Of a stretch of DNA of 64,000 bases, positions 35,636 to 44,769 are shown one piece after another. Position numbers and translations under genes: made by a program. Location: NCBI RefSeq assembly GCF_009689005.1, contig NZ_AP021879.1, forward strand, positions 6,171,724 through 6,235,723, written 5' to 3'. Numbering within the stretch: the stretch's first letter is position 1; every line of letters starts with the position of its first letter. The DNA is from Desulfosarcina ovata subsp. ovata. Lineage in GTDB: Bacteria; Desulfobacterota; Desulfobacteria; Desulfobacterales; Desulfosarcinaceae. The notes under the pieces were generated by a model that searched no databases, was not told the DNA's origin, and saw only the letters and a list, made by a program, of their open reading frames with translations.

Positions 35636-35941
35636 TTAAAATTCGCCCAATGGCCGGTTAAAGGTGAACATGGCAGGATCCGCCATCAGCCGGTCAAAAG
35701 CGGGTTTGACGTTGCCGCCTGTCGCGGAAAATGGCAGTGAAACGACAAATAGCGCACTACCGATGACCAATGCACAAAATCCCAGCGGCCTGGCCAGCAG
35801 GGCATCACCGGCCATTGTCCCGGCGATGATTTCAGGGTCTTGTTCCAGGTTTTGGGCAAAGCAACTGGCACAGGGCACCGCGATCAGGCTGAGCACGGTG
35901 ATGAGGACGATCAGGCGTTTGAATGTAATGATTTCGTTCAT
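35636..35941 (-). CDS. Small hypothetical membrane protein
   Basis: A 101-residue protein of unknown function. The ATG at 35941 is chosen because GGAGGAAA sits 5-11 bases upstream; an in-frame start at 36004 would add 21 non-conserved-looking residues. Residues 8-28 form a signal peptide or first helix, ending in ASCFAQ, and a second helix spans about 53-72. The last segment reads MADPAMFTFNRPLGEF. Small two-helix proteins like this are scattered through deltaproteobacterial genomes. Confidence 0.55.
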   Translation of the reverse strand: MNEIITFKRLIVLITVLSLIAVPCASCFAQNLEQDPEIIAGTMAGDALLARPLGFCALVIGSALFVVSLPFSATGGNVKPAFDRLMADPAMFTFNRPLGEF

Positions 35942-36151
35942 ACCATTTTCCTCCATGGTTGGTGGATGCGGACCCTCCGCCGGATGGGCGACGATCGGTC
36001 CCATGCAAAAAACGTAGCAGGTATTGGGAACGCTTTCAATGCGTGATATGATCAGGGCCTTTTCAATGAAACCGTCGAAAAGGGGTAGCCAATAGCGTTA
36101 AAAATCACGCAAAACGTCCGCAACATGATGAATTCATAAATAAAATATGCC

Positions 36152-38617
36152 GTGACCCCTGTCAAGCAAAAACCAATCCGTCCGCATCGACCGATTGTTT
36201 CCGTTGCCGTGGCCCTGCCGGTCATGGACTGTTACAGTTATACAGTTCCGGACCATCTTTTGGCGCTGATCCGCACGGGAAAACGGGTCCTGGTTCCCTT
36301 CGGCAGCCGCACGGTCACCGGCTATCTGATCGGATCCAGCTCAGAACCGGATTCCACCACGCTCAAGCACATCCTCGACGTTCTTGACGACGCACCGCTT
36401 TTTTCATCGGCGATGGTCCCGTTTTTCCAGTGGATTGCCACCTATTACATGTATCCCCTGGGCCAGGTGATCAGCACGGCGTTGCCGGCCGGCCTGAATC
36501 TGACCGATATCGCCGTCATGACCCTCTGTCCGCCGGGGATGGCCGCCCTCACCTCGGATGCCGTCTCCCCTCTGGAGAAAACGGTTCTGACGGCGCTAAC
36601 AAAGCGGCCCATGGATTTCCGTCAACTGAAGAAAGATGTGGGGCAGCGCGTGCCATGGGCATTGATTCATCAGATGCGTCAGCGCGGATGGCTGGTGGTG
36701 GAACGCCAGATCAAGGGAGGACAGGTCCGCCGCAAAACGATCCGCATGGTCCGCCTTGCCGAAGGCGTTGCCGAGTCAGGAAAGATCTCTCCCCAACGCC
36801 AGGCGATTCTGGACCTCCTGCGGCAACAGGGGGGACTGAGTGTTCCGGATCTCAGCAAGCGGGTTCCCACCGCCGCGTCCCTGGTGCGGGCCATGCAAAA
36901 GGCCGGGATGGTCCGCATCGAGGATCATCCCGTTTACCGGGATCCTTTCGGAGATCCCATCGATCCGGATCGGCCGCCGGTGCTCACCGACGAGCAGGCC
37001 GAGGCGGTCAACCGGATGACACCGCTTCTGGGAAAAGGGTTTCGGACCGTTTTGCTGGCCGGCGTGACCGGCAGCGGCAAGACCGAAGTATACCTGCAGC
37101 TGGCCCGCCAGGCGGTTGACAGGGGGTTGCATGTCCTGGTGCTGGTTCCGGAAATTGCACTTATCTCCCAGACTGAACGCCGTTTCCGGGCCCGTTTCGG
37201 TGAGACCGTGGCCGTGCTGCACAGCGGACTGAGCCGGGGGGAGCGCTACGATCAGTGGTTGCGTGTGGCCAGGGGCGAGGCCGGCATCGCCATTGGTGCC
37301 CGATCCTGCATCTTCGCACCGTTTGAAACAGTGGGGCTGATCATTGTCGACGAGGAGCACGACGCCGCCTACAAACAGGATGGCGGCCTCAGTTACAACG
37401 CCAGGGATTTGGCCGTTGTCCGCGCGCGCCACCAGAACGCACTGGCCGTGCTGGGGTCGGCAACGCCGTCGGTGCAGTCGTGGCACAACGTGGCCATCGG
37501 TAAATATTCGACGGTCGGGCTGACCAGGCGGGTCAACCGTCAGCCGCTGCCGGTCATCCAGACCGTGGATCTTTCGCAGATCCGGGACGAACGCGGCATC
37601 CGCCGCTACATTACTCCCCTTTTGCAGCAGGAGATCCAGAAGACCCTGGACGACGGACACCAGACGCTGATTTTTCTCAACCGGCGGGGGTTTTCCGTCT
37701 TCCCCATCTGCGCCCATTGCGGCCAGCCGCTACGCTGTAAAAATTGCGATATCTCGCTGACCCTGCACAAACAGGCCAATGCGTACCGCTGCCACTACTG
37801 CGGCTTTTCCCGGCCGGCCACATCCACCTGCCCGGCCTGCGGCTCCGACAAAATCAAACTGCTTGGTACAGGCACCGAAAAAATTCAGGAGGCCATGGTC
37901 CAGCTTTTTCCCCAGGCGCGGGTCGCCCGCATGGACCGGGACACCATGACCCGCAAAGGATCCGTCGTGAAACTGCTCAAGGACCTGAAAAACCGCAACA
38001 TCGACATCCTGGTGGGGACCCAGATGGTGGCCAAGGGGCACGATTTCCCGGGAATTACCCTGGTCGGCGTGGTGTGTGCCGACCTGACGCTCAATTTCCC
38101 GGATTTCCGCGCCGGCGAACGCACCTTTCAGCTGCTCGCCCAGGTGGCGGGGCGGGCCGGTCGCGGCAAGCAGCCGGGCAAGGTGATCCTGCAGACCTTC
38201 AACCCGGACCACTTCAGCATCACGGCCGCCAAGCACCAGGATTTCGTCACTTTTTTCAATCAGGAGATCGGTTTTCGCCAGGCCCTGGGCTACCCCCCGT
38301 TTACCCGTATGATCGCCGTGCGGCTGTCCGGCAGGGATCCCCGGCAAACTGGTATCCATGCGCGGGCATTGGGAAGCGCCTGCCAGGACCTGCTCCACCC
38401 CGAAGGCCCGTTTCACCGGCAGGTCCAGGTGATGGGGCCCATTGAAGCGCCCCTGGCCAGGATTGCCAACCAGCATCGCTGGCAGATGTTGATCAAAAGC
38501 CCGGACACCGCCCGCCTGCACCGATTCGTCAACCAACTGATGCTGGGTCCCAACGCGCTCCCCACCAGGCGCGATGTGCGGGTGACCATCGATGTGGACC
38601 CCTTTTCCCTGATGTAG
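36152..38617 (+). CDS. priA: Primosomal protein N' (PriA helicase)
   Basis: An 821-residue replication-restart helicase. The N-terminal 3'-DNA-binding domain (about residues 15-115) is followed by the helicase core: Walker A GVTGSGKTEVY (about 305-315) and DEEHDAAYKQDGG (about 402). A zinc-binding insertion follows (CAHCGQPLRCKNCDISL...CHYCG...CPACGS). The starting GTG is at 36152. The length is slightly longer than E. coli PriA (732). It acts at stalled replication forks and needs no neighbour, and none is related. Confidence 0.93.
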   Translation: MTPVKQKPIRPHRPIVSVAVALPVMDCYSYTVPDHLLALIRTGKRVLVPFGSRTVTGYLIGSSSEPDSTTLKHILDVLDDAPLFSSAMVPFFQWIATYYMYPLGQVISTALPAGLNLTDIAVMTLCPPGMAALTSDAVSPLEKTVLTALTKRPMDFRQLKKDVGQRVPWALIHQMRQRGWLVVERQIKGGQVRRKTIRMVRLAEGVAESGKISPQRQAILDLLRQQGGLSVPDLSKRVPTAASLVRAMQKAGMVRIEDHPVYRDPFGDPIDPDRPPVLTDEQAEAVNRMTPLLGKGFRTVLLAGVTGSGKTEVYLQLARQAVDRGLHVLVLVPEIALISQTERRFRARFGETVAVLHSGLSRGERYDQWLRVARGEAGIAIGARSCIFAPFETVGLIIVDEEHDAAYKQDGGLSYNARDLAVVRARHQNALAVLGSATPSVQSWHNVAIGKYSTVGLTRRVNRQPLPVIQTVDLSQIRDERGIRRYITPLLQQEIQKTLDDGHQTLIFLNRRGFSVFPICAHCGQPLRCKNCDISLTLHKQANAYRCHYCGFSRPATSTCPACGSDKIKLLGTGTEKIQEAMVQLFPQARVARMDRDTMTRKGSVVKLLKDLKNRNIDILVGTQMVAKGHDFPGITLVGVVCADLTLNFPDFRAGERTFQLLAQVAGRAGRGKQPGKVILQTFNPDHFSITAAKHQDFVTFFNQEIGFRQALGYPPFTRMIAVRLSGRDPRQTGIHARALGSACQDLLHPEGPFHRQVQVMGPIEAPLARIANQHRWQMLIKSPDTARLHRFVNQLMLGPNALPTRRDVRVTIDVDPFSLM

Positions 38618-38775
38618 ATCCCCTGGCCTCATCCTGCCGGTAAACCGGACGTTGCCACCGGTGCCTCATTTTTTCCTTTCGCATTGCTTGACAGGACTGG
38701 AGGCACGGCTTAAACATAGGAACCAAGTATTTATGAAGGTACGGGAAAGCGTCTTTTCCCCAAAAGGAGAACAAC

Positions 38776-39564
38776 ATGAACTTGCGAACGTTTGCGCTGG
38801 CCAGCGCATTGATAATGTTGGCCACGATTCCGGCGGCCGTTTCCGCATCCAGCCAGACCGCCGACCCGCCGGCAGCGGCGACCCCGGCGGAGCGTCCCGG
38901 CGCCGTGATGGCCGATCGACACTATAAATTTGAGCCGGTGGTGGATGGAACCCAGGTCACCCACGATTTCAAGGTCAAGAATGACGGCCGCGCCATGCTG
39001 GACATTCACCAGGTAAAAACCGGTTGAGGCTGCTCGGTCGCCTCCTACCCGAGGCAGATCCCCGCCGGTGGCGAGGGAACCATCAGCATCAAAGTCAACA
39101 CCAGCGGTTACGGTGGCAGAGACCTTAAAAAGAATATAGCGGTTTACACCAACGATCCGGACAATCGGCGGATCACCCTGACCCTGACCGGATCCGTTCT
39201 CAAATTTGTCCGCTTGAATCCGGCTTACGCACGCTTGGTTGGCCCGGCCGGCAGCCATATCAGCAAGTCGATCACCATTACCCGCGAAAAGGCCTATCCG
39301 TTTCGCATTGTCGAGGCCAAGGCGCGTAACGGTAAGGACATCGCCTTTGCCCTGAAAGAACTCAAAGCCACCGAAGGGGACGGGTATCTGCTGACCATCG
39401 AGAACAAGAAAACCGCTGCCGGTCGCTATGCCGACACGGTGATCCTGACCACGGACAGCACCATCAAGCCCACCATCAGCGTGCCGATTTACGGGCAGAT
39501 CAAGGCAGCGGCACCACCGGCGGCAAACCCGGATCCGTCCAAGCCGCAATCCAGCGGCAGTTAG
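38776..39564 (+). CDS. DUF1573 protein, probable selenoprotein (UGA at codon 84)
   Basis: A 262-residue secreted protein if the in-frame TGA at 39025-39027 is read as selenocysteine. Residues 1-24 are a signal peptide. A DUF1573 domain (about 50-147) follows and continues unbroken across the TGA in the same frame. DUF1573 proteins carry TSCGCTVA; here the sequence is TG-U-GCSVA, with the stop codon in place of the first Cys. The remainder of the domain (YPRQIPAGGEGTI... and YTNDP) is intact, so this is not decay. A hairpin begins 3 nt after the UGA. The function of DUF1573 is unknown. A frame split by a real stop would yield an 83-residue truncated protein. Confidence 0.8.
39030..39057 (+). 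promoter_or_regulatory. Candidate bacterial SECIS hairpin
   Basis: CTGCTCGG (39030-39037) pairs with CCGAGGCAG (39049-39057) through 8 base pairs, with a single bulged G and an 11-nt loop. It begins 3 nt downstream of the UGA, the region where bacterial SECIS elements bind SelB. The competing pairing GAGGC/GCCTC (39026-39030 with 39040-39044) is also possible, so the actual fold needs testing. Confidence 0.55.
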
Positions 39565-39606
39565 AAGGCGGTTGCCCGGCGATAACCCCGCCCACAACAA
39601 GCCATC

Positions 39607-39640
39607 AAAAAGCACCGACACCGCCCGGTCGGTGCTTTTT
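39607..39640 (+). terminator. Terminator after the DUF1573 gene
   Basis: AAAAAGCACCGAC and GTCGGTGCTTTTT form a 13-bp perfect stem with an 8-nt loop, ending in the T run. It lies 43 bp after the DUF1573 stop codon and 22 bp before the next gene, so the selenoprotein candidate is transcribed alone or last. Confidence 0.92.
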
Positions 39641-39662
39641 ATTCGCCTACAGGAGCCTTTTT

Positions 39663-40286
39663 GTGAAGCAGCATCCGAAAGTCGTCGCTTTTGATTGTGA
39701 TGGGGTCATGTTCGATTCCCGCAAAGCCAATCAGGCATACTACAACCATGTGCTCAGTCATGTCGGTCTGCCGGAGATGACCCCCGATCAGGCCAATTAC
39801 AGCCACATGCAGACCGTTGACGCCGCCCTGGCATACATGATTCCCGATGAGGCCGCCCGCCAGGCGGCGCATGCTTTTCGCAAACAGATGGGCTACCTGC
39901 CCTTTCTGCGGTTGATGGAGATGGAGCCGGGGCTGGTGCCCCTGCTGGAAAAATTACGCCCGCGCTACAAAACCGCCGTGGCCACCAACCGCACCGACAC
40001 CATGGCCCGCGTATTGGCCGATAACCATATCGAGCATCTTTTCGACCTGGTGGTCTGTGCCATGGATGTCCGGTTTCCCAAACCGCACCCCGAATCCCTC
40101 AATAAGGTGGTTGACCACTTTGGTGTCCGACCGGAAGAGGTGCTCTATATCGGCGACTCCGAGGTGGATGAAACCGCCGCCATCGCCGCCGGGATCGCTT
40201 TTGTGGCTTACCGCAATCCGGATCTCAAGGCCGATCATCATATCGACCGGCTGGCGGAAATCGAGGCCATGCTCGGCTTGGGATAA
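39663..40286 (+). CDS. HAD-superfamily phosphatase
   Basis: A 207-residue haloacid dehalogenase-like hydrolase. Motif I is FDCDGVMFDS (about residues 10-19; the nucleophile is the first Asp), motif II is in AVATNRTD, and motif IV is YIGDSEVDETAA (about 160-171). It resembles phosphoglycolate phosphatases and related small-molecule phosphatases. The gene starts with GTG, with AGGAG upstream. The substrate cannot be told from sequence. Confidence 0.85.
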   Translation: MKQHPKVVAFDCDGVMFDSRKANQAYYNHVLSHVGLPEMTPDQANYSHMQTVDAALAYMIPDEAARQAAHAFRKQMGYLPFLRLMEMEPGLVPLLEKLRPRYKTAVATNRTDTMARVLADNHIEHLFDLVVCAMDVRFPKPHPESLNKVVDHFGVRPEEVLYIGDSEVDETAAIAAGIAFVAYRNPDLKADHHIDRLAEIEAMLGLG

Positions 40287-40339
40287 CCGTTCGGTCGATT
40301 TTGCTGCCCCCTTTAAAAAAGCGATTCACGTATTGAACG

Positions 40340-41917
40340 ATGCCCCCATCGCATTCCATCAAAAAGCAGGCCGAAGCGGCGCTGACCGGTGTCCACTTCG
40401 ATTTTATCGCGAAGTACCATGCGGTCACCGACCTGCGACGCCTGGCGCGAAAAGAACCGGGGACGCTTGACCGGGAGACCATCACCGCGCTGGAACAGCT
40501 CCTGCGATCGGATGCCTTCAGCCGGGTCCGGCAAAGCTACTTTCTCTTCCGGGAGGCCGCATGCGTCATGTGCGACATGGCCTGCGCACCGGGTGCAAAC
40601 GGCATGCGATCCCGGGCCTTGGTCAGCCTCGAGGGCCTGCTCCGGCAAACCCGAGGGAGTGCCCACCGTGGTGTGGCCGAAGCCCTGGGCAGCCTGCCGG
40701 TAAACATTCACGGCCCGCAACCAGTGGGCAACCGGCCGTCATCGACCCCGCCCGTCGCCTGGCGGGAACTTTTCGAGGCCAAAGCGCTGACCCCGGTTGG
40801 AACGCCCTGGTACATCGGCCGCAGCCTGGTCACTCCGCTGTCCCGGGAAAACCGGCTGCTGGTGGTCAAACTGGCAAAAAAGGATGATCGGGTTGAAGAC
40901 CTGCAAAAGGAGATCCAATGGATGGAAACGCTGCATCGGCCGGACTACGCGGTGGATTGCCGTTTCCACATTCCGGAACCACTGAGGATCCGCCGGCAGC
41001 CGGTGTTTCGTTTGGCTCGTCTCCCCCTGGCCCCTCCGAGCACGCTTACGCGGCATCCCGGGAAACTGGCCATCGCCTTCGTGGCCCATCGCGACTACTT
41101 TGTTTACCCCAACCATCCCCGGGTCGATGGCCCGTGTGCCCGGGAAATGCTTGCCCGCAATGCCTTTCTCATGGGCCACCTCGCTGCCCGGGGAATCATC
41201 CACGATGCACCGATCCCCCTGTTTCACAACCGTACCCAACGCATGCGCCGTAACGACCAGGGACGCTACCAGTGGTTCCGTGCCGGCCGCCTGGACCAGT
41301 GGCTGGATTCCTGCGCCTTTCCGAATCTGGGGTTGTCCGGGTTGCGCGATTTCGAGCACCTGGAATCCGTTGGTGGCGAAAGCCACCTCTTGTACCGTCA
41401 GATCGGCAGCCATTTTTTAAGTCTGCTGCTGGTGGCTGGCAGCCATTTCCGCTGCCGTGACAGTTCCAGAAAGGGCCTGACCGAAACAGGCACCCCCGTG
41501 GACACTCGGGATTTGTTCGATCCGCACCTGCTGAAATCGATGATTGGCGATATTTTCGGGGGGTACTACAGCGGATTTGCGGGGACGGCACCGCCGCCGG
41601 ACCTGCCGCTGGATCCGGACCGGCTGGTCGCCCGCATGATCGAGGAGATGGGCATGGATCGATACATGACCGAACGGCTCCGCCGCGTTGACCAGCAGCA
41701 GATGAGCGACACGCAGTTCCATGATTTTTTAAGGTCCAAAGGGGTCCCGGATGAAACCGTTGGCCAGCTGAAACGCGCAGAGAAGGACATCCTGATTGCC
41801 AGCGGTCCCCATCTGGGTGATTTCAACCGCCAGATTTCCCTGACCGAACTCATCGAGGCCGTGGCGGCCATGTCCGCCGTCTGCGTGATGGGCCGTTTTT
41901 TGGCCGCCCGCCATTGA
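40340..41917 (+). CDS. Large orphan protein, possibly SidJ-like pseudokinase
   Basis: A 525-residue protein of uncertain family. No signal peptide or membrane segment is seen. The middle (about residues 135-345) contains segments that recall a degenerate kinase fold: RENRLLVVKLAKKDDRVEDLQKEIQWMETL (a beta strand with Lys and a following Glu helix), then MGHLAARGIIHDAPIPLFHNR, a catalytic-loop-like HD. I recall deltaproteobacterial proteins annotated as SidJ-related pseudokinases; this is a tentative match. SidJ is a Legionella protein that adds glutamate to other proteins. It follows the HAD gene by 53 bp. Confidence 0.5.
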   Translation: MPPSHSIKKQAEAALTGVHFDFIAKYHAVTDLRRLARKEPGTLDRETITALEQLLRSDAFSRVRQSYFLFREAACVMCDMACAPGANGMRSRALVSLEGLLRQTRGSAHRGVAEALGSLPVNIHGPQPVGNRPSSTPPVAWRELFEAKALTPVGTPWYIGRSLVTPLSRENRLLVVKLAKKDDRVEDLQKEIQWMETLHRPDYAVDCRFHIPEPLRIRRQPVFRLARLPLAPPSTLTRHPGKLAIAFVAHRDYFVYPNHPRVDGPCAREMLARNAFLMGHLAARGIIHDAPIPLFHNRTQRMRRNDQGRYQWFRAGRLDQWLDSCAFPNLGLSGLRDFEHLESVGGESHLLYRQIGSHFLSLLLVAGSHFRCRDSSRKGLTETGTPVDTRDLFDPHLLKSMIGDIFGGYYSGFAGTAPPPDLPLDPDRLVARMIEEMGMDRYMTERLRRVDQQQMSDTQFHDFLRSKGVPDETVGQLKRAEKDILIASGPHLGDFNRQISLTELIEAVAAMSAVCVMGRFLAARH

Positions 41918-41952
41918 CGCGGCAACCGGACGGGGTGCCGGGTAAAGGTGCT

Positions 41953-43044
41953 TTACGCGTCACCCGGTATCATGATGATGTGTGGCTTTTTCGCCGGGTC
42001 CAACAGTTGATGGGCAAATTTCTTGGCCTGGAATCTGATCTCTTCCTCAAACCGTTCGGCGTCACGGCAGTTGCACACCAACAGCGAACCTGCTGTCCGC
42101 ACCTTGTGATAACGCCCCAGCCGATGAAAAACGGCCAATGCCGGCGTTGCATCATCGGCAAACGATCCGGCGGCAGTGGCGATCAAGGCTTGCCGTTTGC
42201 CTTCCATAAAGGAGGCGTGCGCGAGGTCGCCGCCGCTTTTCCTGAACAGGGAGAACGAGCGGTCCATTAATGCTTTCATCGGCAGGCTGAAACCCGTGAA
42301 ATAGATTGGCGAGGTATAGATGATCAATTCCGCGTCAAGCATGCGCCTGAGGATTGTCGCGATATCGTCGTTCTGGATGCAGCCGGGTGCGTTCGGATTG
42401 TCCTGGCATCGCAGGCATCCGCTGCAGCCATGGATCGCTTTGGCAAACAGGTCGATCCGTTCGACCCGATGTCCGAGCGAAGTCAGTTCATTTTCCACCC
42501 ACCCCAGGACGGCCGCCGAGTCGTCGGTCGCGCTGTCTCCGCCAAAAATGGAAACCACATCCGTGGCCGACGGATCGGCCTGGATTCGCGGGGCGGCATC
42601 GGGATGGGTGCGGCCAACCGCGTTTGTTTTTCCACGCGGTGACGCCTGGGCCCGGATGCCTTTGAATTTTACCTCGGCCTGGATAAATTCGATGAACTGT
42701 TTCTCCGCCTCGGTGGCGATCCGACAGATTTCACATCCAATCCTGATCGCATCGGATTCATTGTCGTGACGCTGCCATCGGATGGCCAGTTCAATGGGCT
42801 CCTTGAACGTCAGGTTACGGGTTCCGACGATGGCTTTCAGATAGAGCCGCTCACCGGTAAAAAAATCTTCCTTCAGATTGGGGATAATGGCGAACTGAAA
42901 CCCCGACTCACTAAAATCCACAGTGGACAGTGCGATGGTCGTTCCCGCCGATTTTGCTCGCAGCACGACACAATAGACCGCATCTTTTTTTGAAAAGGGA
43001 AAACGCCTGTCTTTTCGTTTTTCCTGCCAATCGTCTGTTGTCAT
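41953..43044 (-). CDS. PilZ-flavodoxin/FMN reductase fusion protein
   Basis: A 363-residue fusion. Residues 1-125 form a PilZ domain with the cyclic-di-GMP binding residues: the R-x3-R pattern in KRKDRRFPF (about 9-17) and DFSESG (about 43-48), which fits [DN]-x-S-x2-G. Residues about 165-360 are an NADPH-dependent FMN reductase/flavodoxin-like domain (FGGDSATDD...AKAIHGCSGCLRCQDN... and IIYTSPIYFTGFSLPMKALMDR). The combination would tie a flavin-dependent redox activity to the second messenger. The order of domains and a single reading frame argue against two separate genes. Confidence 0.78.
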   Translation of the reverse strand: MTTDDWQEKRKDRRFPFSKKDAVYCVVLRAKSAGTTIALSTVDFSESGFQFAIIPNLKEDFFTGERLYLKAIVGTRNLTFKEPIELAIRWQRHDNESDAIRIGCEICRIATEAEKQFIEFIQAEVKFKGIRAQASPRGKTNAVGRTHPDAAPRIQADPSATDVVSIFGGDSATDDSAAVLGWVENELTSLGHRVERIDLFAKAIHGCSGCLRCQDNPNAPGCIQNDDIATILRRMLDAELIIYTSPIYFTGFSLPMKALMDRSFSLFRKSGGDLAHASFMEGKRQALIATAAGSFADDATPALAVFHRLGRYHKVRTAGSLLVCNCRDAERFEEEIRFQAKKFAHQLLDPAKKPHIIMIPGDA

Positions 43045-43091
43045 AAACGTCTCACCGGTTGTTCTCCATTTAATGATGGGAACAAGTGTTT

Positions 43092-44099
43092 TTAAAGCAT
43101 ATCCTTGGCGCTGTTGATATTGTCAATATCCCCCATGACGATCAACGTCATTCCCGATTCAAGAACGAATGAGCTGGGCGGCCGGAATTCAAACTCGCCA
43201 TCCTTGCGCTGCACACCCAGCAGCAGCAGGTTGAATTGATCCCGCAGGCCGGACTGCATGATCGATTTGCCGGTGAGCGGTGAGTGGGTGTTGACCGGAA
43301 TCTGGTGGATGCGCAGTCCGCCACGTTCACTTCTCAGGAAATTATCGAGGAATTCGATGGCTGCCGGCCGGATCATCTCCGAGGCCATGCGCAGCGCACC
43401 GATGGTGTTGGGAGAGACCACCGAGGTCGCGCCGGCCTTGAGCAGTTTGGCTTCCAACCGGCTGTTGGTCATGCGGCTGATAATTCGCACCCTGGGATTG
43501 AGCATGCGGGCCGTCATGGTGATATACAGGTTGTCGTTGTCTGACGGCAGGCAGATGGCCACGCCCATGGCCCGCTCGATTCCGGCGGCAATCAGATTGG
43601 CGTCCTCGGTGGCGTCACCGTCAATATGAAACAACCCCTTGATCTGGTGAATCCGTTCCACCGCGGCCCGGTCATTTTCAATCATCACCACCTTGACCTT
43701 GCTGGTGATCAGTTCGGATGCCAGGGGGAAACCGGTTTCGCCGCCGCCGCAGATAATGTAGTGGCCCGTCAGCGCATTGATCTTGTTTTGCATTTTCCTT
43801 CTCCTGAGCATACCGGTCAGCTCTCCTTCAATGAGCATGGCCGTCAGGGTACTGATGCAGTATAGGATAATTCCCATGCCAAAGGTGATCAGCAGCATGG
43901 TGAAGATCTGGGCGCGGACGTTGCCGGTGATCCCCAGGACCTCGCCGAATCCCACCGTGGTGAGTGAGATGACCGTCATGTACAGGCAGTCGATGTAGCT
44001 GGACTTGCCTTCGAAGAGAAAATAGTAACCCGTGCTGCCCAGCAGCATGGTGCCGACAAGGCTGGCGGCAGCAAAAAATAGCCGTTTTCGGATTCCCAT
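43092..44099 (-). CDS. TrkA-domain potassium channel
   Basis: A 335-residue ion channel. Two transmembrane helices (about residues 8-30 and 66-90) flank a pore with the selectivity filter TTVGFGE (about 47-53). A cytoplasmic RCK (TrkA-N) domain follows, with the Rossmann motif IICGGGETGFPLASEL (about 114-129), then a TrkA-C domain (about 245-335). Such proteins are ligand-gated K+ channels. The gene precedes thiE on the same strand, 26 bp upstream end to start, which may be coincidental. Confidence 0.87.
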   Translation of the reverse strand: MGIRKRLFFAAASLVGTMLLGSTGYYFLFEGKSSYIDCLYMTVISLTTVGFGEVLGITGNVRAQIFTMLLITFGMGIILYCISTLTAMLIEGELTGMLRRRKMQNKINALTGHYIICGGGETGFPLASELITSKVKVVMIENDRAAVERIHQIKGLFHIDGDATEDANLIAAGIERAMGVAICLPSDNDNLYITMTARMLNPRVRIISRMTNSRLEAKLLKAGATSVVSPNTIGALRMASEMIRPAAIEFLDNFLRSERGGLRIHQIPVNTHSPLTGKSIMQSGLRDQFNLLLLGVQRKDGEFEFRPPSSFVLESGMTLIVMGDIDNINSAKDML

Positions 44100-44124
44100 G
44101 GGATCAATCTTTTTTCCGCGACCC

Positions 44125-44769
44125 TTAAACCGATGAGACGTTGCAGGCGTCGGCCATGGCCGTTGCCGCTTTGATGGGATTGGCGGCGCGGCTGATGCAG
44201 CTGATCACGGCCACGCCGGCCGCCCCATGGGCAAAACAGTCCCGTGCGCGACCCGGCCCGATGCCGCCGATGGCGACCACGGGCAAGGGGGACCGCGCCG
44301 CCATGCTTTGCAAACCCGACAGGCCCTGCACCGTTTTGGCGTCGGGTTTGGTGCCGGTAGGAAAGATCGGACCGGTGCCGATGTAGTCGCAATCGGTCAG
44401 TTCGGTGCGCTCCAGTTCGGCCAGGGAGGAAACCGATACCCCCACGATGGCCCGGGGCCCCATAATCCGCCGGGCCAGCTGGGGCGGTGTATCGTCCTGG
44501 CCCACATGAACGCCATCCGCGCCAACGGCTCGGGCCAGAAGGGGGTGATCGTTGACCACAAACGGCACCCGCCGCACCTGGCAATACCGGCAAATGGCCT
44601 CGACCGTTGCATAGTCCGTCAGCTGAAAGGATTTGTTGCGATACTGGACCATGGTGGCCCCGGCCTCAATGGCCACGCGCACTTGCTCCAGGGCGGAGAA
44701 CCCCTCCGCCTGGTCGTCGGTAATGAAATAAAAGCGCAGTCGGCGGCGAAGCGCATCCGGTTTCAGCAT
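44125..44769 (-). CDS. thiE: Thiamine-phosphate synthase
   Basis: A 214-residue TIM-barrel enzyme that joins HMP pyrophosphate and thiazole phosphate to give thiamine phosphate. Family motifs are FYFITDD at the start, GATMVQYRNK (about 37-46), VNDHPLLARAVGADGVHVGQDD (about 72-93), GTGPIFPTGTKPDA (about 129-142) and PVVAIGGI (about 160-167). The start overlaps the HD-domain gene by 7 bp, so they are cotranscribed. No TPP riboswitch is visible in front of this operon. Confidence 0.92.
   Translation of the reverse strand: MLKPDALRRRLRFYFITDDQAEGFSALEQVRVAIEAGATMVQYRNKSFQLTDYATVEAICRYCQVRRVPFVVNDHPLLARAVGADGVHVGQDDTPPQLARRIMGPRAIVGVSVSSLAELERTELTDCDYIGTGPIFPTGTKPDAKTVQGLSGLQSMAARSPLPVVAIGGIGPGRARDCFAHGAAGVAVISCISRAANPIKAATAMADACNVSSV

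Noticed and set aside
39025..39027. The TGA in the DUF1573 gene as an inactivating mutation
   Set aside because: The frame continues cleanly with the conserved domain, the codon sits exactly at a conserved Cys, and a hairpin follows, so recoding is more likely than decay.
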